Below the pieces are notes generated by a model that was not told the DNA's origin, searched no databases, and worked only from the letters and a program-made list of their open reading frames with translations. This document shows positions 34,931 through 42,926 of a stretch of 64,000 nucleotides of DNA, in pieces. The DNA comes from Exiguobacterium indicum HHS 31 (GTDB lineage Bacteria > Bacillota > Bacilli > Exiguobacteriales > Exiguobacteriaceae): NCBI RefSeq assembly GCF_001939065.1, contig NZ_MPSZ01000001.1, positions 682,001 through 746,000 of the forward strand. Reading direction: 5' to 3'. Numbering within the stretch: position 1 is the first letter of the stretch; every line of letters starts with the position of its first letter. A program made the translations under genes and the position numbers.

Positions 34931-35718
34931 AACGATACATAAAACTCTACTGGTTGTATGCCAAAAGTCATTTTAAGGTCATGATGGAATACCGGATCGA
35001 TTTCCTGATTGGTGTCTTGTCGGTCTTCGGTCAACAGTTCGCCTCACTCTTTTTCCTGTCGGTCGTCTTTCAGCATATCGAGACGTTAAACGGCTGGGAC
35101 TTTTACGAGATCCTATTCATTTACGGGATCGCTTTTTTAGGACGAGCCTTACACCATATCTTCTTTGATAACTTGTGGACGATCGGCTGGCAGTACATTC
35201 GGACCGGGAATCTGGATCGGTTGTTGATGCGACCAGTCAATCCGTTGTTTCAAATCATCGCGGAGCGTGTCCAGCAAGACGGGTTCGGTCAACTGTTGAT
35301 TGGTGGTGGAGTGCTCTATGTTGCTTCCGATCACCTCGACATGATCTGGAGCTTCGGTGATGTCTTGATGCTGATCGTACTTGTTCTTTCGAGCGGAATG
35401 CTCTATATCGCGATCAATCTGTTTTTTGCGACGTTCTCGTTTTGGATGGTCGACAGTTTACCGATCGTCTCAGCAGTTTTCAGTTTGAGTGATTTCGCTC
35501 GTTACCCGATGACGATCTACTCGAAGGTCTTGATGTTCGTCTTGACTTACATCATCCCGTTCGGCTTCACTGCCTTTTATCCGGCGATGTATTTCTTTGA
35601 CGGAAGAGGCTATGGCGTAATGGCGATTGCGACACCACTCGTCGCGATCATCGCCTGTTTGATTGCTTATCGGTTCTGGTTGTTTGGACTGAAGGCATTC
35701 GCGAGTACGGGATCATGA
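34927..35718 (+). CDS. ABC-2 permease, second subunit
   Basis: 263 residues, six helices. The loop GWQYIRTGNLDRLLMRPVNPLFQIIAER corresponds to the 'R-x-G-x-L-D-x-x-L-x-R-P' motif of the second permease type. The ATG at 34927 overlaps the previous stop (ATGA); an earlier in-frame start would reach deep into the first permease gene. It is the last gene of the operon, followed by a terminator 9 bp after the stop. Confidence 0.88.
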   Translation: MKRYIKLYWLYAKSHFKVMMEYRIDFLIGVLSVFGQQFASLFFLSVVFQHIETLNGWDFYEILFIYGIAFLGRALHHIFFDNLWTIGWQYIRTGNLDRLLMRPVNPLFQIIAERVQQDGFGQLLIGGGVLYVASDHLDMIWSFGDVLMLIVLVLSSGMLYIAINLFFATFSFWMVDSLPIVSAVFSLSDFARYPMTIYSKVLMFVLTYIIPFGFTAFYPAMYFFDGRGYGVMAIATPLVAIIACLIAYRFWLFGLKAFASTGS

Positions 35719-35726
35719 AAGAAGGA

Positions 35727-35758
35727 GAACCTTGAAGTGTTGCGACGCTTCAAGGTTC
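35727..35758 (+). terminator. Terminator of the three-gene ABC operon
   Basis: GAACCTTGAAG (35727-35737) pairs with CTTCAAGGTTC (35748-35758), then TTTTTGTTT. Confidence 0.88.
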
Positions 35759-35868
35759 TTTTTGTTTCTAATCAATTTAGATATGGATTTCTTTATGTAA
35801 AATATGAAACTTTTGTTATTAAATGACAGTATGAAATATTGAGACATGAATCTGAGGGAGGGGTTATA

Positions 35869-36858
35869 TTGAAAAAAGGATGGCTCGTATTACTCTGTTT
35901 GATATTGCTTACCTTATCGGGGTGTACCGTTTGGGAAAGGGCAGAAAACTTCTTTTCACAAAACGACGAAACGATTAAAAATAAGACGATCAAGATTGGT
36001 CAAGATGATCAGGTCAAGATCGTTCCGCTCTATACGCAATACAATCAGTACTTAGAAGAAGCGATGCAGACAGGGAACTCAGACGACAACACGAACAGTT
36101 ACCTAAAACATGTCTTAGGTTACATCGATGAAATTGGTGAGCAACAGAATCTTGATCTAACATATATGAAAAGTTACTTTATGCTACAAGCAACTGAGTA
36201 TAAAGAACAATTACTAAGTCGGACGAAAGAGCTGATGAAACAAGATACAGAGATCAAAACAATCATTGAAAAAAGTTACACTGCTTCACATCGGGCATTA
36301 CCAAAGCAAACGAATACGATATTCATCGTGCCTGTTAACACGGAATTCATGGAGCGTATGGATGTCATGGGAGGGGTCGCAGGACTGGCAACTAGAGATT
36401 GCTTCATGCTATTCCTTACCGCCGACTACGATCAGAAAATGTTAGATTATGCGGTAGCCCATGAATATCATCATACTGCTTTGTATGATCGGATGAAGCT
36501 AGATACATCCTTAGAAGATGAAGCTAGTCCACTGATCCATTCACTCCTTCTTGAAGGAAAAGCGGATCAGTTCGCGAAACACGTGGTTAAAGGAGTGACA
36601 CCAGCTTGGGTCGAGCCATTAGAAGAAGAGACGAAACAGCGTGTTTTACGTTTAATGAAAAATGGTGAGTTAACGCAAGATGATATCATGGACGGAAATA
36701 AGGATAAGGATGTACCTTTGTGGAGTATGTACCGATTAGGTAAAGATATCATGGACGCCTATCTTGAAAAACATCCCTCGGAATCGATAGTAGATTGGAC
36801 GACTCAAGACGCGGAAACAATCTTGAAGGATTACAAATATAAAAACGATCTTCTTTGA
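35869..36858 (+). CDS. Lipoprotein Zn-dependent protease, DUF2268-like
   Basis: 329 residues. The start is a TTG at 35869 placed five bases after GGGAGGGG; it gives a lipoprotein signal peptide with lipobox LSGC and Cys19. The C-terminal domain carries HEYHH (about 198-202) and a downstream Glu in LLLEGKADQFA (about 229), the metal-binding set of DUF2268-type predicted zinc proteases. The product should sit on the outer face of the membrane. Composition is slightly richer in A/T than the neighbouring ABC operon. The natural substrate is unknown. Expressed alone; a terminator lies at 36977. Confidence 0.82.
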   Translation: MKKGWLVLLCLILLTLSGCTVWERAENFFSQNDETIKNKTIKIGQDDQVKIVPLYTQYNQYLEEAMQTGNSDDNTNSYLKHVLGYIDEIGEQQNLDLTYMKSYFMLQATEYKEQLLSRTKELMKQDTEIKTIIEKSYTASHRALPKQTNTIFIVPVNTEFMERMDVMGGVAGLATRDCFMLFLTADYDQKMLDYAVAHEYHHTALYDRMKLDTSLEDEASPLIHSLLLEGKADQFAKHVVKGVTPAWVEPLEEETKQRVLRLMKNGELTQDDIMDGNKDKDVPLWSMYRLGKDIMDAYLEKHPSESIVDWTTQDAETILKDYKYKNDLL

Positions 36859-36976
36859 TTCAAAATAATGTAAAAAATGGTATTATGTATAGAGAAGCAA
36901 CTTATCACTAACAGGAATATTATTTCTTTCAAAACTGTAATGAAGTATTCTTTTGAAGTGGATTCATCTTAAACGC

Positions 36977-37013
36977 AATACGTCCGGATTTCCTATGACT
37001 TAGGACATCCGGA
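36977..37013 (+). terminator. Two-part hairpin terminator
   Basis: The arm starting AATACGTCCGGAT (36977-36989) pairs with ATCCGGACGTATT near 37006-37018; an inner stem TCCTA/TAGGA lies on top. A run of TTTTT follows on the plus strand. Confidence 0.85.
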
Positions 37014-37035
37014 CGTATTTTTTAGAAGACATCAT

Positions 37036-37797
37036 TTAAGCGAGTGAACGGATCGCGTTTGACATGGCAGGGGAGACAGGATGAATCTGTTCGATGTAAT
37101 CGAGGATCACTAGTGCAGCCGTTTTATTATGCGAATAGCCTGGCATCATCTCTGAGAATCGGTTGACCATTTCTGGGAAACGTTGCTCAATCCGACGTTC
37201 CGGAGCAAACGGATCAACAGATGTCGCTTCCTCTTTTTCAAATGAGGACAGAACGTGTAACAATTGACCAACGGCAAATTGTTGAATCAAACGGAAGGCT
37301 GATAATGTTTCACCACGTGCTTCGCGACAGAGCCCGACATACAGGTTCGTCAGTGCTTCATGGATGGCGTAATCGACGGATGGATGTTCGCTCGAACTGT
37401 TACGTGGTTGTGGGACTAAGCGTTCAAACGCGTCGAAGGAAGGATCGCACCACACGATACGACCAGCGGAAAATGCAATTTCAGAAAGTTCATCTAGTTC
37501 GAAGATCGCAAATTCGGCGTAGATACCGTCGTCAAACATGACTTTATGTCCATCCTGCGTATTTTGAAATTGAAAGTGTAAAGGGTATGTGTTTTCTAAC
37601 CAGTCGAGTTGCTCGATGAATCGAGTCTTTTTACCGGGCTTTGCGATGACGAAAAAGTCTAAGTCCGAATAGTCATCGAGTCGTTCAAGTTCTTGACCGA
37701 CTGAACCTAGTCCGAGCAGGACAAGCGCATCATCTGTTTGTGCAATCGTTTGCCCGATTGCATCCAATCGGTCCAATAGTACGTCTCTATGTGTCAT
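37036..37797 (-). CDS. Nucleotidyltransferase-fold protein (aminoglycoside/lincosamide-type, putative)
   Basis: 253 residues. The N-terminal half has the polymerase-beta-like signature GLGSVGQELERLDDYSDLDFFVI (GS...D-x-S-D-x-D), with a third acidic residue in YAEFAIFEL. The helical C-terminal half (about 130-253) resembles the substrate domain of antibiotic nucleotidyltransferases. The likely reaction is transfer of a nucleotide to a hydroxyl group of a small molecule; an antibiotic target is possible but not shown. ATG at 37797 follows AAGGGAG. Independent transcription unit upstream of the MarR terminator region. Confidence 0.7.
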   Translation of the reverse strand: MTHRDVLLDRLDAIGQTIAQTDDALVLLGLGSVGQELERLDDYSDLDFFVIAKPGKKTRFIEQLDWLENTYPLHFQFQNTQDGHKVMFDDGIYAEFAIFELDELSEIAFSAGRIVWCDPSFDAFERLVPQPRNSSSEHPSVDYAIHEALTNLYVGLCREARGETLSAFRLIQQFAVGQLLHVLSSFEKEEATSVDPFAPERRIEQRFPEMVNRFSEMMPGYSHNKTAALVILDYIEQIHPVSPAMSNAIRSLA

Positions 37798-37836
37798 CTC
37801 TGTTGCTCCCTTGTTTTAGTGTCTCTATGTAAAAAA

Positions 37837-37866
37837 CGCGGACGCCTCGATAGAAAAGAGTCCGCG
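37837..37866 (-). terminator. Terminator of the tandem marR operon
   Basis: CGCGGAC (37837-37843) pairs with GTCCGCG (37860-37866), followed by TTTTTT on the minus strand. Confidence 0.85.
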
Positions 37867-37882
37867 GTTATCGGAAGTACGA

Positions 37883-38305
37883 TCAAAAATGATCGCTTTG
37901 CATCTTATGGAGCAATTGGTCGAACGTCTCGTGGTCCTTTGATGTAAAGGCACGGAAATAACGATCATCAATCTCTTCGATCTCGGGAGCTGACGTTTGA
38001 ATCAGCGCTGCACCATCTTCCGTCAAGAGAATCCGTTTTTCCCGGTTGATTCGTTTTCGGATGACGAGGTGTTCCGCGAGTAACTTCTTCACCGTTTGCG
38101 AAATGGCACCGCTTGAGAGTTCGAGCGTGCGTTCAAGTGATTTTTGCGTCGCACTCTCTTGATGATACAAGGTCATCAATAAATCGAATTGGGATTTTGA
38201 GAGTCCTTTTGGTTTCAGTACATCGTTGACTTCTTTCGAATAACGAGAATGGATTCGCTGAATGGCGTTCCAGTGTTGCATTGAAGATTCGAATGTGAAG
38301 GTCAT
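37883..38305 (-). CDS. MarR-family regulator (second of a tandem pair)
   Basis: 140 residues with the MarR winged HTH: LSKSQFDLLMTLYHQESATQ, ELSSGAISQTVKKLLAEHL and wing RKRINREKRILLTEDG. ATG at 38305 follows GAGGAGG. It lies 19 bp after another MarR gene, so both are on one transcript. No transporter or enzyme is co-transcribed, so their targets are elsewhere or only each other. Confidence 0.88.
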   Translation of the reverse strand: MTFTFESSMQHWNAIQRIHSRYSKEVNDVLKPKGLSKSQFDLLMTLYHQESATQKSLERTLELSSGAISQTVKKLLAEHLVIRKRINREKRILLTEDGAALIQTSAPEIEEIDDRYFRAFTSKDHETFDQLLHKMQSDHF

Positions 38306-38324
38306 GATTTTTCCTCCTCTTCTG

Positions 38325-38744
38325 TCATGCAGGGTTGAGCTTATCGAAGAAACGGATTAATTCTTCCTGTTGTCGAGCCGTCAGAGCGGCGAATTGTTCC
38401 TGTTGAAAACGTTCATAGGCAGGCAACACTTCTTGCAGAATAGCTGTTCCTTTTTCCGTCAAGAGCAAATAGTTCGTCTTCCATTTGCGTTTGCGGGTGA
38501 TGAGTTGCCGATCAAATAAACGTTTGATTCCGTGTGAAATCGTGCCATCGGTCACTTGGATCCGTTCAGCGATTTCCTTCTGGCTCGTGCATGAGGTCGT
38601 TTGTAGGCAACGCAATACTTCAAGATTCGTATGGGAGAGATCCCATTGTTTCAAGAACGCATTGACGTGCTTGATTTGTTGGTTGTGATACGTCGAAATC
38701 GTCTGCCAGCATGTCATGGGGTATGTCTCTGTCATTATTGTCAT
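38325..38744 (-). CDS. MarR-family regulator (first of a tandem pair)
   Basis: 139 residues. MarR fold: LSHTNLEVLRCLQTTSCTSQ, RIQVTDGTISHGIKRLFDRQL and wing RKRKWKTNYLLLTEKG. Clearly related to the following gene but well diverged. The promoter region holds a palindrome CATATTAAAAATATG at 38797-38811 that could be the shared operator. Three residues downstream of the chosen start there is another possible ATG (38735). Confidence 0.85.
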   Translation of the reverse strand: MTIMTETYPMTCWQTISTYHNQQIKHVNAFLKQWDLSHTNLEVLRCLQTTSCTSQKEIAERIQVTDGTISHGIKRLFDRQLITRKRKWKTNYLLLTEKGTAILQEVLPAYERFQQEQFAALTARQQEELIRFFDKLNPA

Positions 38745-38796
38745 GAGGAACCTCTTAAATGTAGAATGTACTGCTGATGAATTACTTTTACCATAC

Positions 38797-38811
38797 CATA
38801 TTAAAAATATG
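38797..38811 (-). promoter_or_regulatory. Palindrome upstream of the tandem marR genes
   Basis: CATATTAAAAATATG, arms CATATT/AATATG around AAA, about 55-65 bp upstream of the first MarR start. Candidate autoregulatory operator. Confidence 0.45.
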
Positions 38812-38876
38812 TAGTGCTACTAGTTTGAACGCAAACCCATCACTTCCCATCATTACCTAGGAACTGTACAAAAAAA

Positions 38877-38895
38877 GACCTGAACGTGTCAGGTC
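38877..38895 (-). terminator. Terminator of the 176-aa gene
   Basis: GACCTGA (38877-38883) pairs with TCAGGTC (38889-38895), followed by TTTTTT on the minus strand. Confidence 0.85.
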
Positions 38896-38898
38896 GGT

Positions 38899-39429
38899 TC
38901 AGGAAGGAATCCCATTCGAAAGCGTGAGATAGGAATCCGTTAACTGGAATCCATATTTCGTAAAACATTGATCTGAGACGCGTCCTTGTAAGGTGATTGT
39001 CGCATAATCGCCACGAATCGCGTAATGAGTGTACTTTTTTTCGATGTCATGAATCAACGACTCAAGTAACAGACCACGCTCGCCGAGTCCTTCTTCCCGA
39101 ACGTTGATCTCAAGTAAACAGAATGTACCGTATTCGGTGAGAGATGTGCGCTTCGTTCGTTCATGAAGCACGGTTAAGAACGAACGTTTTGAAATTAGGG
39201 ATCGACTATGGGGTGGTTCTAGAATCGTGACGTAATAACTGAGAGCTGGTGGACGTAAATTACGCGTGACTTCGACGACTTGCCGCTGATTGTTGTACGC
39301 GAGACCAACGAATTGTTCCTGCGGATGATGCGGCACGGTCAGTCCTTCTTGCTCACAAACGGTTTGCCACTCGGCTTCTGGAATCCAGACAGCCTCTTCG
39401 GTTTTCGCTAAAGCTTTAAAGAACTTCAC
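38899..39429 (-). CDS. Hypothetical protein, 176 aa
   Basis: A soluble protein rich in Leu, Glu and Arg; no family is recognised. The start is GTG at 39429 with AGGAGG 13 bases upstream, a rather long spacing. Segments such as LEINVREEGLGERGLLLESLI and HYAIRGDYATITLQGR suggest an alpha/beta fold. Divergent from arr; the shared 200-bp gap carries both promoters but no clear operator. Terminated by its own hairpin. Confidence 0.6.
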   Translation of the reverse strand: MKFFKALAKTEEAVWIPEAEWQTVCEQEGLTVPHHPQEQFVGLAYNNQRQVVEVTRNLRPPALSYYVTILEPPHSRSLISKRSFLTVLHERTKRTSLTEYGTFCLLEINVREEGLGERGLLLESLIHDIEKKYTHYAIRGDYATITLQGRVSDQCFTKYGFQLTDSYLTLSNGIPS

Positions 39430-39628
39430 GTTAAACGGATGACCTCCTATAGGGTATGTAAAATGATTATTCCTATCATGCCTGATGGCCAGACAAAAAA
39501 CGAGTTACAATCTGACGACAAATGCTCTTCCTTTGCTATAAGTATACCGTGAAATTTCATTTTAAAACAGACTACACCTGAATGAATCGACTGTCTATAC
39601 TGAATGTATCCAGTCAGGAGGCGAGCAT

Positions 39629-40030
39629 ATGAAACCAGTCGAAGGTCCGTTTTTCCATGGCACGAAAGCCACGTTGCAAATCGGTGACAAATTGAAACCA
39701 GGGCATGCATCGAATTTTCGTGAACGACCGCTCCAGCACGTCTATTTCACGGCAACACTTGATGCAGCGAAGTGGGGCGCGGAGCTCGCACAATCTGACG
39801 CTCCGGAACGTATCTACCTCGTTGAGCCACTCGGAGCGTATGAGGATGATCCGAACTTGACGAACAAACGGTTCCCAGGCAATCCGACCCGGTCGTATCG
39901 TTCGACGGAACCCGTGAAGATCATCGCTGAACTCGGAACGTGGGAACGGCATACAGACCAGGAGATTGAGAAGATGAAAGCATCCCTGCAGCGGTTACGC
40001 GCAGAAGGGAAGGATACAATCATCGACTAA
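39629..40030 (+). CDS. arr: Rifamycin ADP-ribosyltransferase
   Basis: 133 residues, the normal length for Arr enzymes, which inactivate rifampicin by transferring ADP-ribose from NAD+ to the C23 hydroxyl. Diagnostic segments: FFHGTKATLQIGDKLKPGHA, SNF near residue 30, HVYFTATLDAAKWGAELAQ, RIYLVEPLGAYEDDPNLT and KRFPGNPTRSYRSTEPVKI. The catalytic His/Tyr/Asp positions (HGT, VYFT and EDDPN) are all present, so the enzyme is probably active. ATG follows AGGAGG with ideal spacing. A hypothetical gene follows 18 bp later and may be co-transcribed. No integron or transposon borders are seen, so this looks like an intrinsic chromosomal gene. Confidence 0.92.
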   Translation: MKPVEGPFFHGTKATLQIGDKLKPGHASNFRERPLQHVYFTATLDAAKWGAELAQSDAPERIYLVEPLGAYEDDPNLTNKRFPGNPTRSYRSTEPVKIIAELGTWERHTDQEIEKMKASLQRLRAEGKDTIID

Positions 40031-40048
40031 ACGAACGGGGGAGAAGAC

Positions 40049-40564
40049 TTGCCTGTATATGATTTTAAATCGATCCAACCGACGAACGTGAACGTCATTG
40101 ATCAATTATTAGTTAATCACTTACATGCCATCCGCCTGAATCAAGACGACGAGCGATGGATCACGATCCTCGAAGATCCATTCGTTCCACCCATTGAAAC
40201 GATTGTTGGAGTCTATTGTGTCTACCGAAAATCAATTCTTGATCTGTTGCAAGGTAGGATTGCCTCCATCGAATCGTATGACTTTCAGAATGCATCTGCG
40301 AACGACAAACTAATGACAGTAGAAGGCGTCGATGGAGTGCTTGATATGGCGACATTCGTCGTCATCGCATCAGAAGACGATACCTATATGTCTCACTACT
40401 TCATCGGTGGTGATGCAAAGAAACTTAATTCGATCTTAAATGTATGCTTTGGTCATCCGAATGCGTTGGACGAACAAGCATCAAAACATTCTATCAAACG
40501 CTTCGAGCAGGATGTTTTGATCGTTGAAAAGATGGGATTCATGAAATTGCTTCGAAATGAATAG
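40049..40564 (+). CDS. Hypothetical protein, 171 aa
   Basis: A soluble mixed alpha/beta protein (segments MATFVVIASEDDTYMSHYFIGG and SIKRFEQDVLIVEKMGF). No family is recognised. The start is a TTG at 40049, five bases after GGGGGAG. It begins 18 bp after arr on the same strand and may share its transcript. There is no sign of export or membrane insertion. Confidence 0.6.
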   Translation: MPVYDFKSIQPTNVNVIDQLLVNHLHAIRLNQDDERWITILEDPFVPPIETIVGVYCVYRKSILDLLQGRIASIESYDFQNASANDKLMTVEGVDGVLDMATFVVIASEDDTYMSHYFIGGDAKKLNSILNVCFGHPNALDEQASKHSIKRFEQDVLIVEKMGFMKLLRNE

Positions 40565-40668
40565 AGAAACGAATTGAATGTAAGATAAGCACTACCACGT
40601 ATTTTTTTGTCAGAATGTACTGCAAGGTGAAGATGGAATGGTACAATATGTAAAAAGGGGGCGTTTAT

Positions 40669-40845
40669 ATGTCTCGCTTCAAACAAGAAAAGAAACAACC
40701 ACTCGATCATCTCCGCGATGGTGTCGATCAAGGTCTCGGTAGTGCCGTACCACGTGGGCAAAACGACGGGATGCGTGGTCTGGAGATGCTCGCGGTGCTT
40801 GTCGTCCTCGGTGGAGGATATCTACTATATCAATGGTTTTTCTAA
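40669..40845 (+). CDS. Single-helix membrane microprotein, 58 aa
   Basis: A polar N-terminal half (MSRFKQEKKQPLDHLRDGVD with later GQNDGMRG) is followed by one membrane helix (about 38-57, EMLAVLVVLGGGYLLYQWFF) at the very C-terminus. This tail-anchored layout suggests a cytoplasmic face-exposed regulator or partner. AAGGGGG lies ten bases before the ATG. A terminator follows directly. Function unknown. Confidence 0.6.
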   Translation: MSRFKQEKKQPLDHLRDGVDQGLGSAVPRGQNDGMRGLEMLAVLVVLGGGYLLYQWFF

Positions 40846-40849
40846 AGCA

Positions 40850-40881
40850 AGAAGCATCGCCCTTATGAGGACGATGCTTCT
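40850..40881 (+). terminator. Terminator overlapping the ywnA-like 3' end
   Basis: AGAAGCATCG (40850-40859) pairs with CGATGCTTCT (40872-40881) followed by TTTT. The 3' arm lies inside the last codons of the convergent Rrf2 gene. Confidence 0.85.
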
Positions 40882-41294
40882 TTTTGTTCGATTTCACTGA
40901 CGATATCATCTAGAGTGACGTGAGCGAGTACCTTTTCAAGCGCGGATTGTGCGAGCTCAAAGATTGGTGTGACCGTCGATTGGATGTTTCGTCCGACTGG
41001 GCAGTCTGGATTCGGTGCAGCATGGACGCCGAACAGTTCCTTATCCGGAACGACAGCAACGGCGTGATAGACGTCAAGCAGCGTAATGCGAGACAACGGG
41101 CGGGCGAGTCGCGCACCGGCGACACCCGGACGGACCTCGATCAAATCAGCTTTTTTCAACATGCTCATGATTTTACGGATGACGACCGGATTCGTATTGA
41201 CACTGCCAGCAATCAAGTCGGATGTCATCTTCTCGTCGGTTGCGATCAACGAGAGAATATGGATGCCGACGGAAAAACGAGTACTGATGGCCAA
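40863..41294 (-). CDS. ywnA: Rrf2-family regulator, YwnA-like
   Basis: 143 residues. Rrf2 winged HTH (FSVGIHILSLIATDEKMTSD, NTNPVVIRKIMSMLKKADLI) with a C-terminal helix. Only one Cys is present (NPDCPVG), so it lacks the three-Cys iron-sulfur cluster of IscR/NsrR types and matches the YwnA-like group. Start is TTG at 41294, seven bases after GGAGGG. It is divergent from a YwnB-like NAD(P)-binding gene, the same pair as ywnA/ywnB in Bacillus, and the operator repeats at 41401-41440 are its probable target. Confidence 0.85.
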   Translation of the reverse strand: MAISTRFSVGIHILSLIATDEKMTSDLIAGSVNTNPVVIRKIMSMLKKADLIEVRPGVAGARLARPLSRITLLDVYHAVAVVPDKELFGVHAAPNPDCPVGRNIQSTVTPIFELAQSALEKVLAHVTLDDIVSEIEQKEASSS

Positions 41295-41382
41295 CGGATG
41301 ACCCTCCTTCTTAATAACATTGTTCTCTCATTATACGCTGTATCATTCATTTGGCAAGAAACGGGGAATAGGAACAACACAG

Positions 41383-41440
41383 TTGACAAACAAAGTATTT
41401 GTAACTATATTGGTTACATGTAATCAAATTAGTTACATAT
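41383..41440 (+). promoter_or_regulatory. Promoter with Rrf2-type operator repeats
   Basis: TTGACA (41383-41388), 17-bp spacer, TATATT (41406-41411). GTAAC/GTTAC half-sites at about 41401-41417 (GTAACTATATTGGTTAC) and again at about 41419-41437 (ATGTAATCAAATTAGTTACAT) form two inverted repeats over the -10 and start region. Confidence 0.7.
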
Positions 41441-41457
41441 CAAAAGGAGGAATCATC

Positions 41458-42093
41458 ATGAACATCGGAATCATCGGCGCAACAGGAAAAGCAGGGCAGT
41501 TGATTGTACAAGAAGCAATCAAACGTGGACATGACGTCACGGCAATCGTCCGTAACGCCGCAAAAGTGACGGCAAACGTCACGATTCTCGAGCGCGATGT
41601 GCTCGCACTGACGAAAGACGACTTAAACGGATTTGACGCCATCGTCAATGCGTTTAACGCAGCACCGGGTGAGGAAACGAAACATATCGAAGTCGGGCGT
41701 CATTTAATCAACGTATTAGCAGGAAGTAAGATTCGACTATTCGTCGTCGGTGGTGCGGGAAGCCTATTCGTTGATGCCGAGCATACAGTACGCGTCATGG
41801 AAACACCGGATTTCCCGGAAGCGTATTATCCGACAGCCTCGAACATGGGAAAAAACTTGATCGAACTGCAAGGGCAACACGACGTGACGTGGACGTATCT
41901 CAGCCCCGCTGGATTCTTTGATCCGAGCGGTCAACGCACAGGAACGTATACAGTCGGCGGCGAGCAGATGATTCTAAACGCAAAAGGGGAAAGCTACATC
42001 AGTTACGCGGATTACGCCATCGCTGTAGTCGATGAGCTAGAAAACGCGCAACATCTCAACGAGCGATTCTCGGTCGTTGGCGAACAAGGGTGA
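41458..42093 (+). CDS. ywnB: NAD(P)-binding NmrA-like protein, YwnB-like
   Basis: 211 residues with a Rossmann fold: GIIGATGKAGQLIVQEAIKRGHDV at the N-terminus, LFVVGGAGSLFVD at about 95-107, and the typical atypical-SDR layout without a YxxxK pair. YwnB-type proteins are putative NAD(P)H-dependent reductases whose substrate is not known. ATG at 41458 follows AAAGGAGG. Divergent from the Rrf2 gene and probably repressed by it; a sensing role for thiol or quinone stress is plausible for this pair (inference). Confidence 0.85.
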   Translation: MNIGIIGATGKAGQLIVQEAIKRGHDVTAIVRNAAKVTANVTILERDVLALTKDDLNGFDAIVNAFNAAPGEETKHIEVGRHLINVLAGSKIRLFVVGGAGSLFVDAEHTVRVMETPDFPEAYYPTASNMGKNLIELQGQHDVTWTYLSPAGFFDPSGQRTGTYTVGGEQMILNAKGESYISYADYAIAVVDELENAQHLNERFSVVGEQG

Positions 42094-42100
42094 TGGTGTC

Positions 42101-42123
42101 AGACCGACTCACGTAGTCGGTCT
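42101..42123 (+). terminator. Terminator of the ywnB-like gene
   Basis: AGACCGACT (42101-42109) pairs with AGTCGGTCT (42115-42123), then TTTTT. Confidence 0.88.
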
Positions 42124-42221
42124 TTTTTAATGGGCGGAGCGAGAGATACAGCGGAGGACGGATGGCATAATAGCATAGTTTGTTTAATATGAGGATAGAA
42201 ACGACTAAAGGAGTATAAATC

Positions 42222-42404
42222 ATGATGCGACGAGTTTTTAGTATCATCAGTCTGTTAGCTGTCTTGATCGTCTGTACGACGTCGACGCAACCGTCCCGGT
42301 TCGAACGTTCGAAACCGGTCGCGACGATCGAGGATCATTACGAGGGACAAATCAATTGGCCGAGTGAAAGTGATCCGTTGCTGGAGCTTAACGCCAAACC
42401 GTGA
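42222..42404 (+). CDS. Small exported protein, 60 aa
   Basis: MMRRVFSIISLLAVLIVCTT is a signal sequence; the mature part (about 38 residues) is polar and acidic (EDHYEGQINWPSESDP). The Cys in LIVC is not a good lipobox. A second ATG follows directly. AAAGGAG lies at normal distance. Function unknown. It is followed by a terminator and by a convergent membrane gene. Confidence 0.6.
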   Translation: MMRRVFSIISLLAVLIVCTTSTQPSRFERSKPVATIEDHYEGQINWPSESDPLLELNAKP

Positions 42405-42421
42405 TCTACATGTTGCCGACC

Positions 42422-42452
42422 AAAGCCCGTCTCCTTGAAGAAGACGGGCTTT
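42422..42452. terminator. Bidirectional terminator
   Basis: AAAGCCCGTC (42422-42431) pairs with GACGGGCTTT (42443-42452); lies between convergent genes. Confidence 0.85.
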
Positions 42453-42461
42453 TTGGTGACG

Positions 42462-42743
42462 TTAGATGACAGTCATTGCGTTCAAGAAGACGAAGAAGAA
42501 CATGATGCCGCTCGTCAAAATCAAAAAGGGGAGGACGATCAATAATTCAAGATGCGGACGAACGCCATGGTAGAACAGAAAGAACAGTGACAAACAGGCG
42601 GTCGTGATCGTCAGCGCAAGTGAGGCAATCAATTCATGAAGGGGTTCAACGAACGGAATGAGGGACGATCCAGTGATCGTGTCGAAGGCGAAACCGAAGG
42701 ACAAAAAAATGAGTAAGTACAAAAGTGATTTTTGACGAAACAT
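42462..42743 (-). CDS. Membrane protein, 93 aa, separated from its promoter region by an IS
   Basis: Three membrane helices (about 7-25, 37-59 and 65-90). No family is recognised. ATG at 42743 follows AAGGAGA. About 30 bp upstream of the start the left end of a TnpB-type element begins, so the original upstream region is now 1.4 kb away, beyond 44152. Expression may depend on a promoter in the element or be lost. The two membrane genes on the far side read in the same direction. Confidence 0.65.
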   Translation of the reverse strand: MFRQKSLLYLLIFLSFGFAFDTITGSSLIPFVEPLHELIASLALTITTACLSLFFLFYHGVRPHLELLIVLPFLILTSGIMFFFVFLNAMTVI

Positions 42744-42926
42744 GTGGCATGTCTCCTTTACAGAATGTACGAGCGAGAAAGCCCACTCCTTTAGGGGTGG
42801 GATGATAGCGAGTTCGGGGACGGAGTGTCTTCAGACACCGCATGTCCCCGACTGTTCTTCCTGATGAAATGCATTTATAGTAAATCTATAATGGAGTTGA
42901 TTATTAGGATGAAGGAGGTGTCAAAG

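Noticed and set aside
39447-39952. Minus-strand frames opposite arr
   Set aside because: They are mirrors of the well-supported arr gene and its leader; no ribosome sites.
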